DNA from: Tritrichomonas musculus
Taxonomy: Eukaryota; Parabasalia; Tritrichomonadida; Tritrichomonadidae
DNA: 64,000 bases
Assembly: GCA_039105265.1 (NCBI GenBank)
Contig: JAPFFF010000008.1
Coordinates: forward strand, 1,674,001 to 1,738,000
Direction: 5' to 3'
In this document: positions 30,273-40,800 of the stretch, one piece after another
Layout: every line of letters starts with the position of its first letter
Position numbering within the stretch: the first letter of the stretch is position 1
Program-made: the position numbers and the translations under genes
The notes under the pieces: generated by a model
Databases searched by the model: none
Seen by the model: the letters and a program-made list of their open reading frames with translations, nothing else
Told to the model about the DNA's origin: nothing

Positions 30273-30752
30273 CTGAATAAGGTTTATATAAAAATTAATA
30301 ATTCTATAAAAATTAATAATTCTATGAGTTTATACAAAATTTTTATCAGAAAAGTTATATAAAAATATCGTAAAAAAATATTGATTTTATGCTGGAATCA
30401 TTTTATTAAAACAAAGTTTAAGCATTTGATCTTTTTGAAAAAATAAAAATATGATGATTTTTGCATTTTTTGATTATGAAAATGCAGTGATGCCTAACAA
30501 TTACATATCAAAACATCTTTCTCAATGAAAACCCCAGCTAAAATAAATAATCTATTTTTATTAACAAAAATTTTATTTATATATTTATGCTCCTATTAAA
30601 AACAACTTTCTCAAAGAATTTCAAATTTGTATTTTTTGTTCATTTCAATTTTTTTCCAATCTTGTGCATCAATAAAATGTTACAATATCAAATTCTTTGT
30701 TTCTTACAATCATGTCATGCATATGATAATAAAAAAATAAGTTTATCATTAA
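30273..30752. other. AT-rich spacer
   Basis: No gene seen. ATAAAAATTAATAATTCTAT is repeated directly near 30289-30325. Confidence 0.4.
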
Positions 30753-31853
30753 TCAATGCTTAAGTTCAACATAAGAAATCAATGTTTTAACTCTTTCATT
30801 GCATTGATTTACATATTCATTGCTCACCCAATGATAATGATGCAGCACGAAAATTTCACCCGAATTAATTCTTCTTCCAAACTCATCAATTGTCAAATAA
30901 TTTGGACAAGACATTAAATTTCCATTCTGCACAGTGTGCGGATGAAGTTTAATTCCGCGTCTATCCATTTGACCAGATATTGAGAGAAGATTAAATAAAC
31001 CTTGCTCAGCGCAATTTGTGAACATGCCAACGCATTCAAAAATAGAAGAAATAAGCTCACATATAACAATCAGATATTTAGTCTTGCCAATCATCAGTCC
31101 TACATTCAATGGAAGCCGATTTTTCACTGATTGGTCGAAAAGAGATACTTGAAGTACATCAATTCCGCATTTTTCTTTCTTACTTGAAGAAACACGGCTC
31201 CATGCTCTAAGCCAATGAAAGTTCGGATGACCTGTGTGCGAATATGACAGAAAGTCATACATTACATGCACTTCGTCTGTGCTGTTTTCAAGTAGCTCAA
31301 ATGGATTCTTTAAAATTAACGAATCTTCATCAGAATACATTGCATATTCGTATTCTGGATGAGAATGAAAGAACTTTTTGTAGAATGAAAATCTTAATGA
31401 TGCATAATAAAATCGAACTGACTGTGAAAAACGATATTTTTGCTGAACATCATTTATGGTTAGATTTCCAAATCGCTCAAAGTGAATAATAAGGTTATAA
31501 TTGGTAAATGAATTGGTATCTATGACTGTAAATTCACTTACTGCTATAATTGCTGTGGATCCTGGTACTGTTTGCTCTAATGCTGTCAGATACGCTTTCG
31601 TTTTATTAGAATTTGTAAGTATTTCTTTTCCAAAAATGCAGTGAATAAATGGACCTAGTATTTTATTATTAATTATATTATTTTTTCTTGGAAAATCTGA
31701 TTTATCAATAATTTGATTATTGCTATTAATGAAAATTTGAATGCCAGTCAAGTATTTATCGAGCATAAGAAAAGTCAACCAAACCACATATTTTTTCCGC
31801 AAATATATAATAGTAAGGATTAGCCAAATAATATTTACATCGAAGTGTTTCAT
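30753..31853 (-). CDS. Probable type II membrane glycosyltransferase
   Basis: A 366-residue protein with a hydrophobic anchor near residues 7-32 after a very short cytosolic tail, the topology of Golgi glycosyltransferases. The body contains YEYAMYSDEDSLILKNPFELL, where DED fits the metal-binding DxD of GT-A enzymes, followed by LPLNVGLMIGKTKYL and CAEQGLFNLL, which match the acceptor-side pattern of many GT-A families (N-x-G and E-x-x-L). His/Trp residues near the C-terminus (LHHYHW) are also typical. The exact family and sugar cannot be assigned by eye. One or more N-glycosylation sequons are present. Confidence 0.6.
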   Translation of the reverse strand: MKHFDVNIIWLILTIIYLRKKYVVWLTFLMLDKYLTGIQIFINSNNQIIDKSDFPRKNNIINNKILGPFIHCIFGKEILTNSNKTKAYLTALEQTVPGSTAIIAVSEFTVIDTNSFTNYNLIIHFERFGNLTINDVQQKYRFSQSVRFYYASLRFSFYKKFFHSHPEYEYAMYSDEDSLILKNPFELLENSTDEVHVMYDFLSYSHTGHPNFHWLRAWSRVSSSKKEKCGIDVLQVSLFDQSVKNRLPLNVGLMIGKTKYLIVICELISSIFECVGMFTNCAEQGLFNLLSISGQMDRRGIKLHPHTVQNGNLMSCPNYLTIDEFGRRINSGEIFVLHHYHWVSNEYVNQCNERVKTLISYVELKH

Positions 31854-32010
31854 ATAAAAAAATTATTTAGAACTTTTTATAACCTTTTTATCAAAAAGTG
31901 AAATTCTCACAATTATTTCAATTACAATCAAAATCATATTTAAGAAAACAAAAAGAAATATTAAAATAAATCATTGTATTTATTCATGATATTTATATCT
32001 ATATTTCTAT

Positions 32011-35000
32011 TTATTTGGTTTTTTGTTGTAATGTGTCATCATCGATGTAACCAATGTCAACTAATGCCTTCTTGTATTTCTCAATGTCTTGGCAAAGGTT
32101 GTTGTGATCGATTTCTGCGTTCTGGATTGCTTCTAACAATTTGATGTTCAATTTAGAAAGTTCTGTCTTCAAACGTTCAATTTCAGCAATTAAGTTATCG
32201 TGGTCGTCTTTGGCCTTTTGCTTGGTATCTGCCAATTCTTTCTGTAATGATTCGACCATCTTCTTCAAGCTTTCGATTTCCTTTGTGAGAGCGTCATGAT
32301 CTTCTCTGGCCTTGCGCTGTGTGTCAGATAGTGTTGATGTCAACTCTTTGACGTGGTTTTCGGAATCCGCCAACAATTTCTTAAGACGTTCGATTTCACC
32401 GCAAAGTTTGTCGTGGTCGTCTTTGGCAGCACGTTGCGTCTCAGTCAAAACTTTGTTCAATCTTTCAATTTCGCGTGTCAAGTTGTCGTGGTCTTCTTTG
32501 GCCTTGCGTTGCGTGTCAGCCAAGGTTTGGTTCAAGTGTTGGATTTCGGTCTTCAACTTCTCGATTTCACGTGACAAGTTGTCGTGGTCTTCCTTGGCTT
32601 TACGCTGTGTCTCAGAGAGTTCCTTCTTGAGACGATCGATTTCAGCACTGAGTTTGTCGTGATCTTGTTTGGCCTCGCGTTGTGTGTCAGCCAAAACTTT
32701 GTTGAGCCTTGAGATTTCGCTCTTCAATTGCTCGATTTCATGTGTGAGCTTGTCGTGGTCGTCTTTGGCCTCTTTCTTGAGTCTCTCAATTTCGCGTGTC
32801 AAGTTGTCGTGGTCCTCTTTGGCCTTGCGCTGGGCTTCTGCCAATTGTTTCTTGAGGTTCTCGATTTCAGATGTCATCGATGAAATCTTTGAGTTCAAGC
32901 TTGAGATTTCTGACCTGAGCTTGCTGGCTTCGTTTGTGAGGTTGTCGTGGTCTTGTTTGGCCTTGGCTTGCGTGTCTGCAAGCTGCTTCTTGAGGTTGTC
33001 GATTTCGGATTGCATGCTCGTGATCTTGGACTTCAAGCTCGAGTTTTCAGTGTTCAAACGGCTGATTTCGTGTGTGAGATTGTCGTGGTCCTGTCTTGCC
33101 TTTGATTGTGTGTCGGCCAACTCTTTCTTAAGGTTGTTGATTTCATCATTCAATTTCTTGATTTCGGCGGTTAACTTGTCGTGATCTTGTTGAGCTGCAT
33201 GCTGAGCATCAGTGAGTTGCTTGTTGAGGCGATCGATCTCCGATTGCATGCTCTGGATCTTTGACTTCAATGTCGAGATTTCGCTTGTCAAGCTTGCAAT
33301 TTGCGACTTCAAGTTGGCGATTTCTGTGCTCAATTTCTGGTTCTCAGCTGCCAGTCTGTCGTGGTCCTCTTTAGCTTTACGGTTTGCTTCGGCCAAAGCG
33401 TCGTTGAGACGTTTGATCTCAGCAGTCAACTTGTCATGATCTTGCTGAGCATCACGCTTGGCATCAGCGAGTTGCCTGTTGAGGCGTTCGATTTCTGATG
33501 TCAGGCTTGAGATCTTTGACTTCAAGTTTGTGATTTCGCAGTTCAATTTCTGGTTTTCAGCGGACAATTTGTCGTGATCTTCTCTTGCTTTACGCTGTGT
33601 GTCTGCGAGTTCTTTCTTGAGGTTCGTGTTCTCTGTTGTCATGCTGTTGATCTTTGAGTTCAAGTTCTGGTTTTCACGAGTTAAGTTGTCGTGATCTTGT
33701 TTGGCTTTACGTTGCGTGTCTTGGATTGTGTTGTTCAAGTTTCTGATTTCATTCTTCATGTTGCTTGATTCTGTCTGGCTCTTGTTGGATGTCTCATTGA
33801 TGACTGTGTTCAACCTCTTGTTTTCTGTTGTCATTGTTGTGATCTTGTTGTTCAAGTTCTGGTTCTCACGAGTCAAGTTGTCGTGGTCTTGCTGTGCCTT
33901 GCGTTGAGTGTCAGAAATTGTGCTGTTTAAGTTCCTGATTTCATTTGCCTGTTTGTCGTGGTCTTCTCTTGCTTTGCGTGTTGTTTCTGAGAGTGTGCTG
34001 TTGAGGTTCTTGATTTCAGTTGTCATGTTTGTGACCTTTGTTGTCAAGTTGCTGTTATCACGAGTTAAGTTGTCGTGATCAAGTTGTGCTTTGCGTTGTG
34101 TGTCTAAGATGACGTTGTTGAGTCTCTTGATTTCAGATGTTCCATTGACGATCTTGTTGTTCAAGTTGTTGATTTCTGTTGTTTGGCTTGAAATCTTCGA
34201 GTTCAAGTTTGAGATTTGGCTTGTCAAGTTGTCGTGATCTTGTTTGGCCTTGTTTTGTGTCTCTGTGATGACAGTGTTCAATCTCTTGCTTTCTGTTGTT
34301 AAGTTTGTGATCTTTGTGTTGAGCGATGAAACTTCATTTGACAACTTTCTGTTCTCGTTAGTTAAGTTGTCGTGGTCTTGTTGTGCCTTGCGTTGGTTCT
34401 CAGAGATTGTGCTGTTCAAGTTCTTGATCTCTGTTGTCATTGTTGTGATCTTTGTGTTGAGGTTGTTGATCTCAGATGTCTGTGAAGCAATCTTTGAGTT
34501 CAAGCTTGAGATTTGGTTTGTCAAATTGTCGTGGTCTTGTTTGGCCTTTCTCTCTGTTTCTGAAACGACGTTGTTGAGACGAGAAATTTCAGATGTCATT
34601 GTTGAAATCTTCGAATTGAGGTTGGTGATTTCAGTTGACAATTTCTTGTTCTCGGCTGTTAGTTTGTCATGATCTTCCTTGGCCTTGCGTTGTGTCTCAG
34701 TGTTGACGCTGTTAAGGCGAGTGATTTCGCTTGTCATTGTTGAAATCTTTGAATTCAAGCTGTTGATTGTGTTGGTCAAGCTGTCATGCTCTTGTTGAGC
34801 CTTGCGTTGCGTTTCAGAGAGAGTTGACTTGAGTGTGCTGATTTCGGATGTCATTGATGAAATCTTATGGTTGAGATTTGCGATTTCTGTTGTCAGCCTC
34901 TTGTTCTCAGCAGCCAAACTGTCGTGGTCTTGTCTGGCCTTTCTTTCGTTCTCTGGGATTGTTGAGTTGAGTCTGTTGATTTCGGAAGTCATTGATGCAA

Positions 35001-37317
35001 TCTTTGAGTTCAGGTTGCTGATTTCTGTTGTCATTGATGAAATCTTTGAGTTGAGTGTTGTGATTTGGCCTGTCAGCTTGTCATGCTCTTCCTTGGCTCT
35101 TCTTTGCGTCTCAGACAATTCTCTCTTGAGGCTTTCGATTTGGCCTGTGAGTGAATCGTGGTCTTGCTTGGCCTTTCTCTCTGTCTCTGAAACGACGGAG
35201 TTGAGTCTGCTGACTTCTGATGTTAACTTGTCATGATCGACTTGTGCATTCCTCTTTGTTTCAGACAGTGTGTTGTTGAGACGTTCGATTTCAGAAGTCA
35301 AGGAAGTGATCTTTGATTTCAAGTTTGTGTTTTCTGATGTCAAACTTGTGATCTTTGTGTTCAAGCTGTTGATCTGTGAAGTTAAATGATCGTGTTCAAG
35401 TTGTGCTTTACGTTGTGACTCAGACAAATCTCTCTTGAGATGCTCGATCTCACCAGTCAGGTTGTCGTGGTCGAGCTGCGCCTTGCGTTGTGTGTCTGAA
35501 ACGACGCCGTTGAGACGAGAGACTTCAGCAGTGAGTTTGCTGTGGTCTTCTTGTGCTTTGCGTTCTGCTTCAGAGAGAGTCTTGTTCAAGGTTTCGATTT
35601 CAGTATTTAGCTTGGTGATTTGCGCTGTCAAGTGGTTGTGGTCCTCTTGCGCGTTCTTCTGTGTTTCGGCCAATTCTTTGGTCAAACGTGCGATTTCACC
35701 GGTTAAGTGATCGTGGTCGATTTTGGCCTGTCTTTGTGACTCTTCTAATTGTGACTTGATGTGCTGGTTCTCTGATGTCATCGTTGTGATCTTTGAGTTC
35801 AATGTTGTGATTGTCTGTGACAGCTTGTCGTGGTCTTCTTGTGCCTTGCGCTGTGCTTCGGAGAGCTCCTTCTTGAGGCGATCGATTTCAGAAGTCAACT
35901 TGTTGTGATCTTCGAGTGAGTCTTTCTTGAGTTTCTCGATTTCAGCTGCCAACTTGTTGTGGTCTTCTGCTGCCTTCGCCTGTGATGTTGCGAGTTCTTT
36001 CTTGAGGCGTTCAATTTCAGCCGTCAGTCTGTCGTGGTCCTGCTTGGCCGTCAGTTTGAATTGAGTGAATTCTTGCTCAATTTTGGTGCGGCTCGATTCT
36101 GACTCGGACAAAGCTTTCTTGAGGCGCTCGATTTCAGCTCTCAAGTTTTCGTTGTCTTTCTGTGATTCGCTCAACTTTGTTGTGAGCGTCCTGTTCTTCG
36201 CTTCTGATTCGGCCAAGAGTTTCTTCAAACGCTCGATTTCAGCCAACAAACCGTCGCGTTCTGCCTTTTCTTTGGCTTCTTCTTCAGCGCGCTGCTTGGC
36301 CAGTCTTTCTGCTTCTGCGCATGCTGCTGCCTCTGCCTTTTCGCGGGCCAGTCTTTCGGCTTCGGCTCTTGCCTCTGCTTCTGCCTTTTCTTTGGCTAAA
36401 CGTTCTTCTTCAGCTTTTTCTTTCGCTAATCGGTCGGCTTCTTCTTTCTCATGCGCCAAACGATCTGCTTCAGCTTTCTCGCGAGCAAGTCTTTCTGCCT
36501 CTGCTCTTGCTTCAGCATCAGCTTTTTCTTTGGCTAATCGGTCGGCTTCAGCTTTTTCTTTCGCTAATCGGTCGGCCTCTTCTTTTGCGTGTGCGTCTCT
36601 GTCTTTGAGGTTTGCGAGGACAACCTTGGCGGCAGCGAGTTGTGTAAGGAGGGTCTTCTCGTCGACTTTGTCGCCGCTGGCGGTTAAATCCTCTGGCATG
36701 ACGTAAACTGGGATGCCGAGTTCTTCCATTACTTTGCACGCGAGCTGTGAGTTCTTTTCAACGTCGGCTGCATTCAGTGAGTAAAAGTTGATTTTGTCTG
36801 GGACGTATGAATCGAGTAAGGCGCACATTGCAATTGAATATGGAGTGAATTTGTTAACGTTTGGATAATTTGACGTGCGTCCAATGGCCCATTCGAGGAT
36901 TGCGTTCTTGGCTGGTTTCTTGGCTGAGCTGTTGTCTTTGTCGTCTGTAACTGCATTTCCGATTGAATAATGTAAAATGAGTGACCAAACAAAACCAAGA
37001 ATAAGTTTTTCGTTGTTATCGTTGATATCTTTGCCTGAGATACCGATGAGTTTGACACCGTCCTTCGTGAACATGTCAACTGATAAGTCGCAATTCATAA
37101 CTTGATCAATATTTCGTTTTGGTGTCTTGGCCCATTTAACTGGGGCGTCTTTCTTTGTAAGAATTTGTGCAAGTTCGACAAGTGGTACACCATTTGATAA
37201 ATCTTTTGTGATTTCTCCAATTTCGGAGCAATTGTTGCTTTTAAGTTGGCCGTTGACCCAACGTGTGAAAACTTTGATTTGGAGTGGGATCCAGTCATTA
37301 GCGTTAGATGTAGACAT
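32011..37317 (-). CDS. Tandem-CH-domain giant coiled-coil protein, copy A
   Basis: The 1768-residue product begins with two calponin-homology domains (about 12-120, including VFTRWVN and LSNGVPLVELA, and about 135-215, including AILEWAIGRT), a pair that binds F-actin in alpha-actinin and spectrin. Residues about 245-360 are a charged helix of roughly 10-residue AERLAKEK-like units. From about 365 to the end it is a coiled coil marked by some 37 boxes of the form (A/R)-x-x-DHD-x-L-x-x-(E/Q)I. Intervals between boxes are 18, 25, 32, 39, 46 or 53 residues. The tail ends YKKALVDIGYIDDDTL. No EF hands are present, unlike alpha-actinin. A filamentous actin-linked cytoskeletal role is inferred. It ends in TAAA. 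Confidence 0.85.
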   Translation of the reverse strand: MSTSNANDWIPLQIKVFTRWVNGQLKSNNCSEIGEITKDLSNGVPLVELAQILTKKDAPVKWAKTPKRNIDQVMNCDLSVDMFTKDGVKLIGISGKDINDNNEKLILGFVWSLILHYSIGNAVTDDKDNSSAKKPAKNAILEWAIGRTSNYPNVNKFTPYSIAMCALLDSYVPDKINFYSLNAADVEKNSQLACKVMEELGIPVYVMPEDLTASGDKVDEKTLLTQLAAAKVVLANLKDRDAHAKEEADRLAKEKAEADRLAKEKADAEARAEAERLAREKAEADRLAHEKEEADRLAKEKAEEERLAKEKAEAEARAEAERLAREKAEAAACAEAERLAKQRAEEEAKEKAERDGLLAEIERLKKLLAESEAKNRTLTTKLSESQKDNENLRAEIERLKKALSESESSRTKIEQEFTQFKLTAKQDHDRLTAEIERLKKELATSQAKAAEDHNKLAAEIEKLKKDSLEDHNKLTSEIDRLKKELSEAQRKAQEDHDKLSQTITTLNSKITTMTSENQHIKSQLEESQRQAKIDHDHLTGEIARLTKELAETQKNAQEDHNHLTAQITKLNTEIETLNKTLSEAERKAQEDHSKLTAEVSRLNGVVSDTQRKAQLDHDNLTGEIEHLKRDLSESQRKAQLEHDHLTSQINSLNTKITSLTSENTNLKSKITSLTSEIERLNNTLSETKRNAQVDHDKLTSEVSRLNSVVSETERKAKQDHDSLTGQIESLKRELSETQRRAKEEHDKLTGQITTLNSKISSMTTEISNLNSKIASMTSEINRLNSTIPENERKARQDHDSLAAENKRLTTEIANLNHKISSMTSEISTLKSTLSETQRKAQQEHDSLTNTINSLNSKISTMTSEITRLNSVNTETQRKAKEDHDKLTAENKKLSTEITNLNSKISTMTSEISRLNNVVSETERKAKQDHDNLTNQISSLNSKIASQTSEINNLNTKITTMTTEIKNLNSTISENQRKAQQDHDNLTNENRKLSNEVSSLNTKITNLTTESKRLNTVITETQNKAKQDHDNLTSQISNLNSKISSQTTEINNLNNKIVNGTSEIKRLNNVILDTQRKAQLDHDNLTRDNSNLTTKVTNMTTEIKNLNSTLSETTRKAREDHDKQANEIRNLNSTISDTQRKAQQDHDNLTRENQNLNNKITTMTTENKRLNTVINETSNKSQTESSNMKNEIRNLNNTIQDTQRKAKQDHDNLTRENQNLNSKINSMTTENTNLKKELADTQRKAREDHDKLSAENQKLNCEITNLKSKISSLTSEIERLNRQLADAKRDAQQDHDKLTAEIKRLNDALAEANRKAKEDHDRLAAENQKLSTEIANLKSQIASLTSEISTLKSKIQSMQSEIDRLNKQLTDAQHAAQQDHDKLTAEIKKLNDEINNLKKELADTQSKARQDHDNLTHEISRLNTENSSLKSKITSMQSEIDNLKKQLADTQAKAKQDHDNLTNEASKLRSEISSLNSKISSMTSEIENLKKQLAEAQRKAKEDHDNLTREIERLKKEAKDDHDKLTHEIEQLKSEISRLNKVLADTQREAKQDHDKLSAEIDRLKKELSETQRKAKEDHDNLSREIEKLKTEIQHLNQTLADTQRKAKEDHDNLTREIERLNKVLTETQRAAKDDHDKLCGEIERLKKLLADSENHVKELTSTLSDTQRKAREDHDALTKEIESLKKMVESLQKELADTKQKAKDDHDNLIAEIERLKTELSKLNIKLLEAIQNAEIDHNNLCQDIEKYKKALVDIGYIDDDTLQQKTK

Positions 37318-37851
37318 TTGTTTTTTAGTTAGATGTTTTAAAAAAAATGAAGTTAATCATTCGCTCTCCTTTTTCGATTCATAAAATTTATTGAAAGAAA
37401 AAAATTGAGAAGATTATTTTTATTCAACTGAAAATTGAGACAAATAAAAAAAAATAATCAATATCTTTCAAATATTGAAATATCGTTTTGAAAATCAAAA
37501 TTAATATAAAATATATAATATCTTTTTATATAAAAGAAAATATAATTCTCTAAATGCATAAATTAAATAATATTATAAAATATATGATTTTTAAATGTAT
37601 AATAAAAGATATTTTGCGTAGATAAAACATATATAATTAAAAAATAAATTGTTTATTTAAGAAGAAATTAAGAACATATAAACAATTAACTATAGAAAAA
37701 TCCAAATAATTTCAGAAAATTATAAATAATCACAATAAACATCTCAAATATTTGAGAATATATAGAAATTTTTTTAAACAAAATTATCAAGAATAAAATA
37801 AATGGACAAGCACATCATTTTTTATTTTAAAAACAACAAACAAAACCACAA
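37318..37851. promoter_or_regulatory. Divergent promoter region between CH-domain paralogues
   Basis: The 534-bp spacer holds two outward-facing initiators: TCATTTTTTTT on the minus strand from 37350, and TCATTTTTTATTTT on the plus strand from 37815. Each is followed by a leader of 32-36 bases with similar TTTTAAAAACA and AACAAA stretches. The DNA between is about 15-20% GC, against about 45% in the flanking genes. Shared regulation of both genes is plausible. Confidence 0.55.
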
Positions 37852-40800
37852 ATGAGTCTTACAAAAGTTAACAATGATTGGGTTCCTCTCCAAAAGAAAG
37901 TTTTCACAAGATGGGTCAATGCACACCTCAACAATGCAGCCCCAGAAGTTGGAGATATCACCAAAGATTTATCAAACGGTGTAGCCCTTATAGAACTCGC
38001 AAAAATTCTCACCAAGAAAGACACACCACGACCATGGAAGAAAGAACCAAAACGTAATGTCGATCAAGTCATGAACTGTGACTTGTCAGTCGACATGTTC
38101 ACGAAAGACGGTGTCAAACTCATCGGAATCTCAGGCAAAGATGTCAACGACAACAACGAGAAACTTATTCTTGGTTACATTTGGACGCTGATCTTGCACT
38201 ATTCAATCGGCAACGCAGTTACAGACGACAAAGACAACAACGGCTCGGCGAAGAAGCCAGCCAAGAACGCGCTCCTCGAATGGGCCATTGGACGCACATC
38301 GAACTATCCAAACATCGCCAAATTCGAGCCATACGGACTGTCAATGTGCGCTCTGCTCGATTCCTACGTTCCAGACAGAATCAACTACTACAAACTCAAT
38401 CCACAGGACGCACAGCACAACGCACAACTCGCCGCTGATGTTATGAAAGAACTCGGAATCACGGTTTTCGTTTATCCAGACGATCTCGAAGCAAACAACG
38501 GAAACGTCGACGACAAGACACTCCTCACGCAACTCGCAGCTGCAAAGGTTGTCCTTGATAACTTGAAGGCTGCCCCAGCACCAGTACCCGTTGTTAAAGA
38601 AACAAAAACAGTTGTCGAAGACACGCATGCAAAAGAAGAGGCAGAAAGAATTGCTCGTGAAAAAGCTGAGGCTGAACGTTTAGCCAAAGAAAAAGCTGAG
38701 GCTGAAAGACTTGCAAAGGAAAAGGCAGAACAAGAAAGACTTGCAAAACAAAAAGCAGAACAAGAAAGACTTGCAAAACAAAAGGCCGATGCAGATAGAA
38801 TTGCACATGAAAAGGCAGAGGCAGAACGTCTTGCAAAGCAAAAAGCAGAACAAGAAAGAATTGCGCGTGAAAAGGCAGAACAAGACAGAATCGCCAAGCA
38901 AAAAGCTGAACAGCAAAGAATCATTCATCAGCAAGAAGAACAACAGAGAATTCAGCGTCAAAAGATCGAACAAGAAAGAATTCAACGCGAACGCGCTGAA
39001 CAAGACAGACTTGCCAAGGAACGTGCCGAAGCACAAGCAAGAGCCGAAAAAGAAAGAATTGCACGTCAAAAGGCAGAGCAAGAACGTCAGGCAATTGAAC
39101 GTGCAGAGCAGCAACGTTTGGCACGTGAAAAGGCAGAAGCGCAACGAATCGCCAAAGAAAAGGCTGCAGCCGATGCAAAAGCAGAAGAACGAAGAGTCTT
39201 ACAACGAAGACTTGAGCAAGAAAAACTCGTTCGTGAAAAGGCAGACCAAGAACGTTTAGCCAAAGAAAAGGCGGAAGCAGAACGTCTTGCAGAAGCAGAA
39301 AGGATCGCCAAGCAAAAGGCAGAACAAGAAGCACGCGAAAAAGCAGATCAACTCGAGCGTGAAAAGTATGAAGCCGAGCGTATTGCACATGAAAAGTCAG
39401 ACATTGAATCGCGTTATCAGCATGAAGTGGCATCAAGAGAGCACGCAGAAAGTGAAATTCAACGTTTGAAGCAGCAATTGGATGAAGTACAACATAATGC
39501 AGAGAAAGATCACGACAACTTATCAACAGAAGTTGATCGTCTCAAGCGCGCCTTACTTGAAGCACAAGAGAATGCAAGAAATGATCACGACAACCTTTCA
39601 CAGACAATCGAGCGTCTTCAAAGAGACGCAAAATTCGAACACGACAGTCTTGCATCAGAAATCGAGCGTTTGAAGAAAGATTTGTCTGATTCGGAATCGC
39701 GTGCAAATGACTTATACACCAAGTTGCAGCAAGAGCAACAAAACTCAAGAGTTGATCACGACAAACTCACGCAGACAATCGATCAAATGAAATTCGATGC
39801 CCAGAAAGATCACGACAACTTGTCATCTGAAATTGATCGCTTAAAGCACGAATTGGCTGACACAGTTTCACAAAAGAACGATCTTGCAGCTGAGCTCAAA
39901 GAGACGCAAACGAGAGCTCAGCAAGATTGCGACAGACTCAATGCTGAAATTGATCGTGTCAGAAAAGAATCGCAAACAAATGTTGACCACCTTAACAGTG
40001 AAATTGATCACCTCAAGAAGTCACTGACTGATTCAGAATCACGTTGCAATGAATTAAGAAGCACAGTATCACAGACGCAGCAGCAAGCCAAAGCTGATCA
40101 CGACTCTCTTTCAGCACAAATTGAGAAGCTCAAGAAGGATGCAGCTGCTGATCATGCAAGCATGCTCAAAGAAAATGACGGACTTAAGAAACAAGTTGCT
40201 GATGCAGTTTCACAGAAGAATGCAGTCTCAGCTACATTAGCTGACACGCAAAAGAAGGCGCAAGCTGATCACGACAAGCTCACAGCAACAATCGAACAAA
40301 CAAAGAAAGACGCTGCTGCTGATCACGCCAAACTTGCTGCTGAAATTGATCGTATCAAGAAGGAAGCTGCCGCTGATCACGCCAACTTGACAAAGGAAAT
40401 TGAGCACATGAAGAAGGAATTGGCTGACTCAGAAGCACGTGCCAATGAGCTAAGAAAGACAATTGATAGCAACCAAAAACTTGCCAAAGCAGATCACGAC
40501 AAACTTTCTGCACAAATCGAAGCTCTCAAGAAGCAGCTGGCTGATGCAGTTGCACAGAAGAATGCTGTTGCTGCTACATTAGCTGACACACAGAAGAAGG
40601 CACAAGAAGACCACAACAAGCTCACAGCAACAATCGAACAAATGAAGAAAGATGCAGCAGCAGATCACGCCAAACTTTCTGCTGAAATCGAAAAACTCAA
40701 GAAAGATTCTGCTGCAGATCATACTGCATTAACTGCTGAAATTGCTCGCATCAACAAAGAAGCCGCAGCTGATCATTCCCACCTCTGTGGCGAAATCGAT

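Noticed and set aside
36065-36706. 213-codon and other open frames antisense to the CH-domain giants
   Set aside because: They follow from repetitive coiled-coil codons on the other strand and lack any domain or start context.
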